From Rickettsiales bacterium (GTDB taxonomy: Bacteria; Pseudomonadota; Alphaproteobacteria; Rs-D84), in assembly GCA_031266915.1 (NCBI GenBank), contig JAISAB010000006.1:1-61241 (forward strand): DNA of 61,241 nucleotides, in the 5' to 3' direction. The position numbers and the translations under genes were made by a program. The notes beneath the pieces are model-generated. The model did not search any database and was not told the origin of the DNA. It was given only the letters and a program-made list of their open reading frames with translations. The stretch's first letter is position 1, and every line of letters begins with the position of its first letter. Positions 1 through 7,815 of this stretch are shown in pieces.

Positions 1-1067
1 CCGTTATTATCGCAGAATTTTGTGCAATTTCCATCCGGGGCGCTGCATGCAGTGGCAGTGCCACCCTTCATATAACAATCGGCTATCTCATCAGAGTCCG
101 CATCACTGGTCGTCCCACGCGGACAGGGATATTTACCTGAATCACTTGTTGTACTTTGGTTTCCTTGGCCTTCGGAACAATAGTAACCTACCGGACAGTT
201 TTCGCATTGTCTATTCGTATGATTCCAATATTTGGCATTACCGCAACTAATGCTCCACGGACAATTGTTAGTTGTACCGCCCGTGCCAGTATATGGGTTG
301 GAATTGTAATTGGGCGCATTTGAGCAATCAGTCAGACCAATAATATTATTGACGTCGGTACCATTATTGTATGCCTTGCATTGGTTCCCACCCGGACAAT
401 ATTTACCAAGAGCATTGTCTTTCGTGCAATTTGTGCAAGAACCTTTGTTCCAAAATTGACCCTGCGAGCATTGCGCATAGCAAGCTGCACTGCTGGTCGC
501 GGTCACGCCACCGTCGCTTTTGGTATATGTTGATGATGACGATGAACATAATGTCGAACCGCCGGTGTCGCCGTAGAATACACGTGCACCGCCAGGGCAG
601 TAACTGTTTGCAATGCAATCTGCCGGGTTGGCGCCCGCTGTTGGGACATATTTTCCGCCGGCTAATGTTAAAAAGCAATCATCCTGGCTGTCCGCGCCGC
701 CTGTCGTGCTTGTTGCAGTGTGTTCCGGGCTACTCTCATTGTAGTCACCCGGGCATTTGGTGCATGCGCCACTATTTTTATAATAACCGCTGTCGCATTT
801 CCAACTACAGCTATTCGACTCGTTGCCCCCATTTGATGTAAAGATTGAGTTGGAAATTGAAGTACAATTTCCACATACGAAACTCCCATTAGTCTCACAA
901 TTACAGTAAAAGCCTGTATCACTGGGACAGGTGATTGATTTAGCAGAACAATTTTTACCGCCACTTACATATTGTGAGCAAGCAATCGTAGCTCCGAACG
1001 TATTAGCAGACGGCAGTAAAAAGACAAAAATTGAAAATATTATAGTTAACAATCTTCTCATAAACAT
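1..1067 (-). CDS. Cys-rich secreted protein, 3' end beyond the window
   Basis: An open frame runs without a stop from ATG 1067 (or ATG 1061, same frame) off the left edge, about 355 codons. The N-terminus is a signal peptide (MFMRRLLTIIFSIFVFLLPS, then ...FGA). The mature part is dense in Cys, Gly, Asn and Ser, with repeated modules of the type C..C..GYYK, CPGG, CPVGYYC and NCTKDN, resembling the EGF- or ephrin-receptor-like Cys-rich repeats of bacterial surface proteins. It is probably exported and disulfide-bonded in the periplasm or on the surface. The gene at 29100-29690 has the same style. No strong Shine-Dalgarno sequence is visible. The function is unknown. Confidence 0.7.
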   Translation of the reverse strand, partial: MFMRRLLTIIFSIFVFLLPSANTFGATIACSQYVSGGKNCSAKSITCPSDTGFYCNCETNGSFVCGNCTSISNSIFTSNGGNESNSCSWKCDSGYYKNSGACTKCPGDYNESSPEHTATSTTGGADSQDDCFLTLAGGKYVPTAGANPADCIANSYCPGGARVFYGDTGGSTLCSSSSSTYTKSDGGVTATSSAACYAQCSQGQFWNKGSCTNCTKDNALGKYCPGGNQCKAYNNGTDVNNIIGLTDCSNAPNYNSNPYTGTGGTTNNCPWSISCGNAKYWNHTNRQCENCPVGYYCSEGQGNQSTTSDSGKYPCPRGTTSDADSDEIADCYMKGGTATACSAPDGNCTKFCDNN

Positions 1068-1154
1068 GAGAATAGAAAAAACATAATAAATATGCAAGTC
1101 TAAAAAATGACAATTGATTTTGTTTGACGGGTTTTGTTGTCAAGACTTGAGGAT

Positions 1155-1275
1155 TAAAAGCTCTACCTTGTCATTGCGAGCGCAGCGAAACAATCCAGTC
1201 AAAAGTAAGTGCGGCAAATCCGCGCTCTATATTATCTGGATTGCCGCGGGGCTGACGCCCCTCGCAATGACAACC
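1155..1275. repeat. REP-like palindromic element
   Basis: Arms of the type TGTCATTGCGAG...GCAATCCAG face each other, with the right arm inverted (CTGGATTGC...CTCGCAATGACA), about 35-40 bp each. The same arm recurs near 1980, 3297, 13475, 35357 and 38540. Confidence 0.75.
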
Positions 1276-1373
1276 CAGTGTTTGTGTTATTAATTCTCAA
1301 TTGTTACATGCGACGGCATGATGAAGATTTTGGTTCTCGCACTAACATGTGCTGGATGTTATTGTATATGAAT

Positions 1374-1401
1374 AAAAAAATGCCCATTCGGGCATTTTTT
1401 T
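1374..1401. terminator. bidirectional Rho-independent terminator
   Basis: A short perfect hairpin TGCCC-attc-GGGCA is flanked by A7 on the left and T7 on the right. It lies three bases beyond the stop of the minus-strand lipoprotein gene. Confidence 0.85.
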
Positions 1402-1404
1402 AAA

Positions 1405-1839
1405 TTATTTCTTTCTGGACCATAAATCAATGGTCAGCGCCAACTGCTGCTGTGCCCTGATACTGTCTGCTTCGTCAAAATTATTAACGTATATTTTACC
1501 TGGTTCAAACATAACGCCCATTGGTTTTATCGTAGTAGTCATATAATTGACCAAATCATTTATACTAGACACCGGCGGCCCGCGACCATCCTCATTGTAC
1601 ACATACGCGTATATATTCCCGGTGGTCGGTTTGCTTTTCAATTTATTTATCGCTTCGGGATACAACACGGTCGCAAAATCGTGCTCTTTCCCTTTAAGGT
1701 CCCATCCGATTCTGACGTCCTGTTTTACAATCGGTTCGTCGTCTTTGTCGCATGACATAAACGCGGCAGGGGTCAAGGCAAGCATGGCCATGGGGATAAG
1801 TTTCTTCCAGTTATAGGGAACGGTTTTCTTAGTAGGCAT
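1405..1839 (-). CDS. putative lipoprotein of unknown function
   Basis: This is a 144-residue protein. A short basic N-terminus and hydrophobic segment end in a lipobox-like FMSC (Cys about residue 30), followed by the acidic run DKDDEP that often follows a lipidated Cys. The rest is soluble, with no domain I recognise. Start ATG 1839 is supported by an AAGGAG-type ribosome site upstream, and a sigma-70-like promoter lies at 1883-1911. A terminator follows the stop. It is probably a membrane-anchored periplasmic protein transcribed alone. Confidence 0.65.
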   Translation of the reverse strand: MPTKKTVPYNWKKLIPMAMLALTPAAFMSCDKDDEPIVKQDVRIGWDLKGKEHDFATVLYPEAINKLKSKPTTGNIYAYVYNEDGRGPPVSSINDLVNYMTTTIKPMGVMFEPGKIYVNNFDEADSIRAQQQLALTIDLWSRKK

Positions 1840-1882
1840 TTTAGACTCCTTAATTTTGGTTAGTCAGTTGAGCTTAGTTCAA

Positions 1883-1911
1883 ATAGTATATACAAACAAA
1901 CCGTTTGTCAA
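1883..1911 (-). promoter_or_regulatory. sigma-70-like promoter of the lipoprotein gene
   Basis: Read on the minus strand: -35 TTGACA (1906-1911), 17-base spacer, -10 TACTAT (1883-1888). An overlapping TATACT gives a 15-base spacer. It lies about 45 bp upstream of ATG 1839. Confidence 0.6.
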
Positions 1912-1923
1912 GGGAAAAGTAAA

Positions 1924-2230
1924 TAGTAGCTAGCCGCTAGTAACTGGTAGCTAGTAAGGGCCGAGCTTAAAGCTCTACTTTGTCATTGCGAGGGGCGTCA
2001 GCCCCTCGGCAATCCAGTAAAACAAAGTCGCGCACAATTGGCGCACTCTTTTTTTGTCTCCCCCCCTCTTGGAGGGGAGTACCGTCGCGCCGTAGCGGAG
2101 CAAAGGCGGACGGGGAGGGGGAGCACCCCCCAGTCGCCTACGGCGCCAGCCCCCCTCAATAAGGGGGGCAAATAAAGACGAGCTTATTTTACTACTGGAT
2201 TGCCGCGCCCTGCGGGCTCGCAATGACAAT
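1924..2230. repeat. nested palindromic repeat element
   Basis: A tandem word array (TAGTAGCTAG-like, 1924-1957) precedes an element bounded by GTCATTGCGAG/GCAATCCAG (about 1980) and its inverted copy (about 2205-2228). The core has GC-rich inverted arms around 2060-2170 with cores like CCCCCCTC and GAGGGGGAG. The gap carries no credible gene. Confidence 0.7.
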
Positions 2231-2248
2231 CCGGCAAAATTAAATATG

Positions 2249-2277
2249 TTGACAATAATTAATTTAGTGTATATAAT
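2249..2277 (+). promoter_or_regulatory. consensus sigma-70 promoter
   Basis: TTGACA (2249-2254), 17-base spacer, TATAAT (2272-2277), a full match to both hexamers. It drives the outer-membrane protein starting at 2303. Confidence 0.85.
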
Positions 2278-2302
2278 ATACAACATTACAAAGGAAAAAC
2301 TG

Positions 2303-3220
2303 ATGAAAAAGATAAATTTTACAGGTTTAACAGACAATAAAATTGTCAGAAAGATATGCATGTCTCTATTGGTGCTTAGTCCCATTTTCTTTACGGGCAC
2401 GAACGCCCAGTTTAAGGATACGAAAAAAGGGAACAAAATTTCGGTAAGCGCGGACATCTCAAATTTGGACTACTCGTATAAAAACGAGGCAAATTCAATC
2501 CTTACTTGGCGCGATTTAAATATGATGGGCGCATCGGTAGATTTTGAATCAAAAAAAGGCTGGGGCTTGCGCGGAAATTTTGCGACATCGCTTGGATACG
2601 GATATTCCACAGATGATGATATTGATAATCATTTAAGGGCACTGACCCAGCATTTTACCAAAGCGTTTAACATAGGCGCCGCGGCATATAAAAATAAGCG
2701 CGATGGGAATCAAAAGATAGGGATTGCGGCGAATTATACGTATTTTAATAATTGCAAAGCGGGCGAATACATGGTTTCCAGATATAACGACCAGAAGATT
2801 TTGGAGCTGGCGAACTATATTTCCCATGGATTTACCTTAACAAAACAAGACCAGGCGCAAAGATACCATCTGATTCAAATAAAACCTTGGTATGAATATC
2901 AAAAGAATCTGATGGAAAATGCCAACTGTTCTATTGAAGTCTCGCTGGCTGGGAATCCGATTGCTTACGTCGGGATTGGCAATTGGAACCCAAGAAAAAA
3001 ATTTATTAAGTGCGGACTGGAACTTGGGGGAAGTGCTTCGCTAAAATTGACGTATAAAAAAAGTTTCTTTATTAAAGTTTTCAACCAGGCAAGCTTTGGC
3101 TATGGCGGACTTTCTTTTAATAATTTTTATTCAAAGAAAAGTTTCAGTTATTTAAGAAACACAAAAAGCAATACACTGGGAATGTCTGTCGGCATTTCAT
3201 TCAGAACAAAAAACAGATAA
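2303..3220 (+). CDS. outer-membrane beta-barrel protein (SILTW / DDD family)
   Basis: This is a 305-residue protein starting at ATG 2303 (AAAGGA upstream, consensus promoter behind it). An uncleaved or late signal segment occupies about residues 20-36, ending ...TGTNA. The mature part shows alternating beta-strand patterns. Diagnostic motifs are NSILTWRDL near residue 70 and YSTDDDID near residue 100. Both reappear in the protein at 47910-48845 (DSILTWQDI, YSSDDDL), so the two are paralogues. The W and acidic-cluster arrangement is reminiscent of omptin-type barrels, but I cannot place the omptin catalytic residues with confidence. Function unknown; location probably outer membrane. Confidence 0.6.
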   Translation: MKKINFTGLTDNKIVRKICMSLLVLSPIFFTGTNAQFKDTKKGNKISVSADISNLDYSYKNEANSILTWRDLNMMGASVDFESKKGWGLRGNFATSLGYGYSTDDDIDNHLRALTQHFTKAFNIGAAAYKNKRDGNQKIGIAANYTYFNNCKAGEYMVSRYNDQKILELANYISHGFTLTKQDQAQRYHLIQIKPWYEYQKNLMENANCSIEVSLAGNPIAYVGIGNWNPRKKFIKCGLELGGSASLKLTYKKSFFIKVFNQASFGYGGLSFNNFYSKKSFSYLRNTKSNTLGMSVGISFRTKNR

Positions 3221-3225
3221 GTCTA

Positions 3226-3416
3226 CAAGTAGGTATTGGGTACTGGGTATTAGGTACTGGTGATTGTTGAATTATATACCCAGTACCCGCAACCGTGTCA
3301 TTGCGAGGGACGTCAACCCCGCTATCACCCCTCCGCCGGAGGGGAACTTTTCGTTTCGCAATGACAATCCGGCGATTCAATGCCCAATACCCAGTACCTA
3401 GTACCCAATACCATCC
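3226..3416. repeat. palindromic element with word-repeat arms
   Basis: The outer arms are tandem variants of GGTATTGGGTACT (3228-3272) and its complement (3378-3415). The inner part is the GTCATTGCGAG/CGCAATGACA palindrome with a CCCCTCCGCCGGAGGGG hairpin. The whole unit can fold back on itself. Confidence 0.75.
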
Positions 3417-3484
3417 AAAAGATTTTATCAATTGCATTTTTATTTCCAACTTGATACGATTACCCCTGCTTAAAAGGATTGGAA

Positions 3485-4570
3485 ATGTCGACGAGGGTGA
3501 AACGCATTTTTAAGAAAGTTATAAGCTGGGCGGGAATTTTCTTCTTTCTGCTGGCGGCGGGCATGCTGTATTGGCAGTTGCGCGATTATTCGCTGATGGA
3601 CATCGCCCGCGCGCTGTGGTCTATTCCGTTCGTGAATCTGGTGTATGCGTCGCTGGCTTGTCTGGCAGGCTATGCGACTTTGTCCGTTTACGATTATCTG
3701 GCACTGCGCTATGTCGGCAAAAGGGTGTCGTGGTGGAAATGGATGCTGGCTGGCACCTTGGGGTTCGCAATCAGCAACAACGCCGGCCACGCCGTGGTCA
3801 GCGGCGGCGCCATCCGGTACCGATTATACACGCGCTGGCGCATACGTGGCGGCGAGATTGTGAAAATGCTGGTGTTTTCCGGCTTTACGTACTTTCTGGG
3901 GTGCACCGCGATTATGGTTTTAGGATATGCGCTGGTCCCGCATTCAATGTTTGAACAGTCCATGGGCGCCAGAATCGGAATTCATGGACTGTTCGCATTT
4001 TGCCTGGCGTCTTTGGTGGCTTATTTTTCAATGGCGGTGTTTTTTCCGAAAAGAAGCATCCGTCTGGGGCAAATCAAATTCCAAATTCCGACGACTTGGA
4101 CGGCCTTGGCTCAGACAAGTCTGGGCATGGCGGACAGTGTTTTGGCCGGTTTGGTTTTGTATTTCTGCCTGATTCCGTTTGTGCAAATTCCGTTTGGGAC
4201 GTTTATCGGCCTGTTTGTGATTGCCCAGACGGCCGGCGTGTTCAGCCAGGTGCCGGGCGGAATCGGGGTGTTCGAGAGTATTTTTCTGCTGGCGCTGCCG
4301 GACGATGTCAGCAAGGCCAGCATTTTCGGGGCTTTGCTGGCATACAGGATTATTTATTACGTTCTGCCTCTGATGGGGGCAGGCGGGTTGTTCTTGGTCT
4401 ATGAAAGATGGCTGAGGGCCCGCATGAAGCGCTGGATGGAAGAGGCGAAAATGAAGCGTTGGCTGGAAGAAGCCGCAGCCAAAGCAAGACAGCATTTACC
4501 GCGTTTCCCACGCCGCGCGAAAACGGTCAACGCGGCAAAAAGCGCCAGAAAGACCCGGAAGAAAAAATAG
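3485..4570 (+). CDS. LPG-synthase-TM / UPF0104 membrane protein
   Basis: This is a 361-residue polytopic membrane protein with about eight hydrophobic segments. Family features visible are SNNAGHAVVSGGAIRYRLY near residue 100 and VPGGIGVFESIF near residue 255. These are the hallmarks of the lysylphosphatidylglycerol synthase transmembrane family (the flippase-like part of MprF, YbhN-type proteins). It probably acts in the inner membrane in lipid translocation or envelope homeostasis. The catalytic aminoacyl-transfer domain of MprF is absent. The C-terminus ends in a long, very basic tail (many K and R). ATG 3485 is chosen because AAAAGGA precedes it. Confidence 0.8.
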   Translation: MSTRVKRIFKKVISWAGIFFFLLAAGMLYWQLRDYSLMDIARALWSIPFVNLVYASLACLAGYATLSVYDYLALRYVGKRVSWWKWMLAGTLGFAISNNAGHAVVSGGAIRYRLYTRWRIRGGEIVKMLVFSGFTYFLGCTAIMVLGYALVPHSMFEQSMGARIGIHGLFAFCLASLVAYFSMAVFFPKRSIRLGQIKFQIPTTWTALAQTSLGMADSVLAGLVLYFCLIPFVQIPFGTFIGLFVIAQTAGVFSQVPGGIGVFESIFLLALPDDVSKASIFGALLAYRIIYYVLPLMGAGGLFLVYERWLRARMKRWMEEAKMKRWLEEAAAKARQHLPRFPRRAKTVNAAKSARKTRKKK

Positions 4571-4571
4571 C

Positions 4572-4662
4572 TATTAGTCATTAGTGAAAGTGTCGCGCAA
4601 AGCGCGACGGCTTTATTAACTATTGACTATAGACTACCGACTATTGACTAATGACTGAAAAA
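4572..4662. repeat. word-repeat palindrome
   Basis: TAGTCATTAGTG-type words on the left and ACTATTGACTAATGACT-type words on the right surround a GTCGCGC-aaa-GCGCGAC hairpin, immediately after a stop codon. Confidence 0.6.
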
Positions 4663-4679
4663 AATTGCCTTGCCTAATT

Positions 4680-4902
4680 ATTATCCCCGTGCTAAGCTGT
4701 AATGAGAAACCGTGCGGTAAATCATCATGCGGTTTTATCTATGTATAATATGGGGTAAATTGGGTGTTTTTATCATCCCTGATTTTCTTAATCTGCTTTG
4801 CGCTGTTCGTCACTGTTGCGCAATCCCTTGGCATGGGCGGTGTCGCCCCATGGGGACGGATTATGTCCATTGCGTACGCGCTTGAAACAAAAGGATTACA
4901 AA
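4680..4902 (+). promoter_or_regulatory. leader region of the RNase E/G gene
   Basis: A TATAAT (4744-4749) with only a weak -35 suggests a long 5' UTR of about 150 bases before ATG 4903. The RNase E family often controls its own mRNA through such a leader. That is family knowledge and is not shown here. A short reading frame in the leader (from 4764) overlaps the gene start and has no ribosome site, so I do not call it. Confidence 0.35.
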
Positions 4903-6702
4903 ATGTCAAAAAAAATATATGTGGATGCCGTCCACCCGGAAGAAACCAGGGTGGTGGTGGTGGAAACAGCCAACAACCGCGTTTCTGATTTCGATGTAGA
5001 AACAACGACAAAACCGCAAATCAAAGGAAATATCTATCTGGCCAAGGTCATCCGCGTCGAACCGTCGCTACAGGCGGCGTTCGTGGACTATGGAACCGGC
5101 AAGAACGGATTTCTGCCTTTTTCCGAAATCCATCCGGATAATTATCAGGTCAATGCGGAACAGAAGAAAAAGCTGCTGGAACTGGCGCATGCCAATATCG
5201 TGGATGACGACGATGACGACGAGGATGGCGAGGTCGCCGAATACGACGACAATTCCGCCGGCGAAGATAACAAGGAATTCGCCAAGCGCGCCCGCGAGTT
5301 CAAAATACAAGACGTCATAAAGCCGAAACAAATTCTGCTGGTCCAGGGCGTCAAGGAAGAACGCGGACAAAAAGGCGCGTCTATGACGACTTATTTGTCG
5401 CTGGCGGGCCGCTTTGCCGTTCTGATGCCAAATTCCCGCAAGCGCAACAGCTATGGCATTTCCAAAAAGATTTCCGATAAGCCCGAACGCGCCCGTCTGC
5501 GCAACATCCTACATGGGCTGAAGATTCCCAAGGGCATGACCGCCGTCCTGCGCACGGCGGCGTTCGGCGCGACGCCGGCCGACGTCCAAAACGACTATGA
5601 TTACCTGGTGGGCCTGTGGAACGAAATCCGCAAGACGACCTTTGAATCCATCGCCCCCGCGACAATCCATACCGAAGATTCGCTGCTGCGCCGCGTCGTG
5701 CGCGACTTTTTGTCGGACAAGGACGACACTCTGGTTATTCAGGGCGAGGCTGCGTTCGACGAAGCCAGGGCCAATTTCCAATCCATGTACGGCCACGCGC
5801 CCAAAAAGCAGCTGGTGCTGTACAAGGACGTCGCCGTGCCGCTGTTCGTCAAGACCGGCGTCGAAAAACAGCTTGAGGGTCTGCATGGTCCGTACGTCAA
5901 TCTGCCATCCGGCGGGTCGCTGGTCATCAATCAGACCGAGGCCATGGTCACAATCGACGTAAATTCGTCCCGCGCGATTAAGGAAAAAGACATCGAGCAG
6001 ACCGCCCTGAACACCAATCTGGAGGCCGCCGAGGAAATCGCCCTGCAGCTGCGCCTGCGCGATTTGGCCGGGATTGTCGCCGTCGACTTTATCGATATGG
6101 AGGAAGAGCGCAACAACCGCAAGCTGGAACTGAAAATGCGCGAGGTTATGAAGCGCGACCGCGCCCGCACCCAGGTCACCAAGATTAACAACTTCGGCGT
6201 GTTGATGCTGTCCCGCCAAAGGCTGCGCAGCAGCTTTACCGAATCGTCGTATGTCCAGTGCCCGCACTGCCTGGGCGCGGGCATCGTGCCCAGCATACAG
6301 ACTGCGTCGATTATCATGTTCCGTCATCTGCAGGAAAAGCTGTTGGCGAAAAGCGCCCAGAAAATCATCATGACGGTGCCGACGGACGTGGCCATATATC
6401 TGCTGAATCATAAAAAGGAAGAACTGTCCGACATGGAATCCAAGTTCGAAACGGAAATCATCATCGTCGGCGACGACAGCATGATGAGCATCGAACAGTA
6501 CTCAATCCAGCGCGTCGCCCCTGAAACGAACAAGACCGAAGAAGTCTTGGGCGCGCATAATCCGTCGACGGACGCGAAAAAGAAAAATCCCCAGCATGCC
6601 GAGGCGAAAAAGACGACCATGACCGCGCCGCGCCACAAGCGCCGCCGCCGAACGCAATCGCCAAAAAAGCCCAAGACATTCTGGCAGAAGATAGTTGGGT
6701 AG
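4903..6702 (+). CDS. ribonuclease E/G family endoribonuclease
   Basis: This is a 599-residue single-strand-specific endoribonuclease for mRNA decay and rRNA/tRNA maturation. The S1 domain (about residues 35-215) is interrupted by a strongly acidic insert, mostly Asp/Glu at residues 101-126. The catalytic core shows TIDVNSSR and VAVDFIDME, carrying the Mg-binding aspartates, and the Zn-link CPHCLGAG. The protein stops soon after the core in a basic tail (KRRRRTQ, KKPK). It therefore lacks the long scaffold of E. coli RNase E but is longer than typical RNase G. ATG 4903 follows AAAAGGATT. A GC hairpin terminator follows. Confidence 0.93.
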   Translation: MSKKIYVDAVHPEETRVVVVETANNRVSDFDVETTTKPQIKGNIYLAKVIRVEPSLQAAFVDYGTGKNGFLPFSEIHPDNYQVNAEQKKKLLELAHANIVDDDDDDEDGEVAEYDDNSAGEDNKEFAKRAREFKIQDVIKPKQILLVQGVKEERGQKGASMTTYLSLAGRFAVLMPNSRKRNSYGISKKISDKPERARLRNILHGLKIPKGMTAVLRTAAFGATPADVQNDYDYLVGLWNEIRKTTFESIAPATIHTEDSLLRRVVRDFLSDKDDTLVIQGEAAFDEARANFQSMYGHAPKKQLVLYKDVAVPLFVKTGVEKQLEGLHGPYVNLPSGGSLVINQTEAMVTIDVNSSRAIKEKDIEQTALNTNLEAAEEIALQLRLRDLAGIVAVDFIDMEEERNNRKLELKMREVMKRDRARTQVTKINNFGVLMLSRQRLRSSFTESSYVQCPHCLGAGIVPSIQTASIIMFRHLQEKLLAKSAQKIIMTVPTDVAIYLLNHKKEELSDMESKFETEIIIVGDDSMMSIEQYSIQRVAPETNKTEEVLGAHNPSTDAKKKNPQHAEAKKTTMTAPRHKRRRRTQSPKKPKTFWQKIVG

Positions 6703-6705
6703 TTT

Positions 6706-6732
6706 AAAGGGGCGCAAGTATGCGCCCCTTTT
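6706..6732 (+). terminator. Rho-independent terminator
   Basis: AGGGGCGCA-agta-TGCGCCCCT stem followed by T4, directly after the RNase E/G stop. Confidence 0.85.
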
Positions 6733-6734
6733 CA

Positions 6735-7042
6735 GTTAACAATTAACAGAGCAGAGATAACAATTGTTAAATAATAAAGAATAGAGAATAAAGAATAAAT
6801 GATGTGCTCGGTATAAGTTCCCCTCCGGCGGATGGGTGGCATGCGAAGTATGCCGGGGTGGTTCGAGATTTTGAGATTAAACTCTGATTCTCTAACCACC
6901 TCCCAGTCCGCCTGCGCTTCGCTACGGCGAGACGGTACTCCTCCATAGGAGGAGAACTTAGACCGAGCGTATATTTATTCTTTATTCTCTATTCTTTATT
7001 ATTTATTAACTGTTATCTGTGCTCTGTTATTTGTTAATTGTT
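6735..7042. repeat. about 300-bp MITE-like nested palindrome
   Basis: The left arm (GTTAACAATTAACAGAGC words, then AATAAAGAATAGAG words) is mirrored by the right arm (TTATTCTTTATTCTC, then TTAACTGTTATCTGTGC). The core is a TCCCCTCCG...GGAGGAG palindrome around 6815-6960 containing GGGGTGGTTCGAG and CTAACCACC. A very similar element sits at 11205-11535. No coding capacity is seen. Confidence 0.8.
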
Positions 7043-7068
7043 AAAAAACCGCCATCGGGCGGTTTTTT
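7043..7068. terminator. bidirectional terminator
   Basis: A6-CCGCCatcgGGCGG-T6 lies at the 3' end of the minus-strand gene that stops at 7067, and also ends the repeat element on the plus strand. Confidence 0.8.
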
Positions 7069-7615
7069 ATTTATGATTGTTTTTTGCCAAAATCTTTTCA
7101 AACGCGGCGTCCGTCACGGTCAGAAATTGTCTGGTCTTGTAATCCGGCATCTTTTTATTTTCGGATTTTCGAAGTTTTTTTGCGAATTCAGTCAGGGTGT
7201 TGCGTGCCTCTGGGCTGTCATGAATCAGGTCGTATATATATTCAATTCGGATGCGTTCGAATTCGTCCGTGCTCAGCGTCAGCGGTTTTTGAGTATTCAC
7301 AGTTTGAACTTTTTCGATAGAAATATTGGCTATATGGCTTATAAAATCCAGCTTTTCTTTTTTCAATTCCAGCTTTTTAATCCGGACAAAATCATACTTG
7401 TACGGCAAATCGGCGGTTATGCTCTGCGACAGCATGGTCCCAATCGCCGTCAATAGGGCACTCAGGATATTCGGATTGTTAACCAGAATGCCCAAGGATA
7501 TTCCAATAACCAAAAGGCTTAAACAAACAGATTGCCCCGCGTCCACGCGAAACTTGGAAAGCTCTTGTTTATAGTCCAATTTCATCTGGTCTAAATCAGT
7601 TAATTCATAATCCAT
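7067..7615 (-). CDS. small membrane protein with helical tail, unknown
   Basis: This is a 182-residue protein from ATG 7615; a TTG at 7633 in frame is the alternative. Soluble charged N-terminus, then one hydrophobic hairpin at about residues 27-60, then a long charged helical region, as in many two-TM bacterial hypotheticals. No Shine-Dalgarno sequence is visible. It resembles the gene at 21459-22130 only in layout (TM hairpin plus cytoplasmic helices). No function assigned. Confidence 0.6.
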   Translation of the reverse strand: MDYELTDLDQMKLDYKQELSKFRVDAGQSVCLSLLVIGISLGILVNNPNILSALLTAIGTMLSQSITADLPYKYDFVRIKKLELKKEKLDFISHIANISIEKVQTVNTQKPLTLSTDEFERIRIEYIYDLIHDSPEARNTLTEFAKKLRKSENKKMPDYKTRQFLTVTDAAFEKILAKNNHK

Positions 7616-7653
7616 GGCCGGACTGTAGCGCAAATAATAGTTTTGTCAATAAA

Positions 7654-7782
7654 AAGTAGTTAGTAGCTATTCGCTAGTAACTAGTAGCTAGTGGTTAGTC
7701 GCCAAAGTCGTCGGCCTCGCTGATACATTCACTATTGACTACTGACTAGCTACTAACGACTAGCTACTAACTACTATTTGAC
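7654..7782. repeat. word-repeat inverted element
   Basis: Tandem TAGTTAGTAGC/TAGTAACTAG words (7656-7700) are mirrored by CTAGCTACTAACTAC words (7740-7775), with a short unrelated centre. Confidence 0.7.
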
Positions 7783-7806
7783 TAAATCGCGCGTTTCTAT
7801 TACATT
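7778..7806 (+). promoter_or_regulatory. recG promoter, nearly leaderless
   Basis: TTGACT (7778-7783), 17-base spacer, TACATT (7801-7806). ATG 7816 lies only nine bases after the -10, so the transcript should begin at or within about three bases of the start codon. The -35 lies at the edge of a word-repeat element. Confidence 0.6.
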
Positions 7807-7815
7807 TCTGAATAT

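Noticed and set aside
371-964. Several plus- and minus-strand ORFs of 90-160 residues near the left edge
   Set aside because: They are alternative frames of the Cys-rich gene that continues beyond the window; only that frame has a signal peptide and repeated Cys modules.
4764-4988. Short ORF overlapping the RNase E/G start as a leader peptide
   Set aside because: No ribosome site and no recognisable pattern; it overlaps the true gene by 86 bases.
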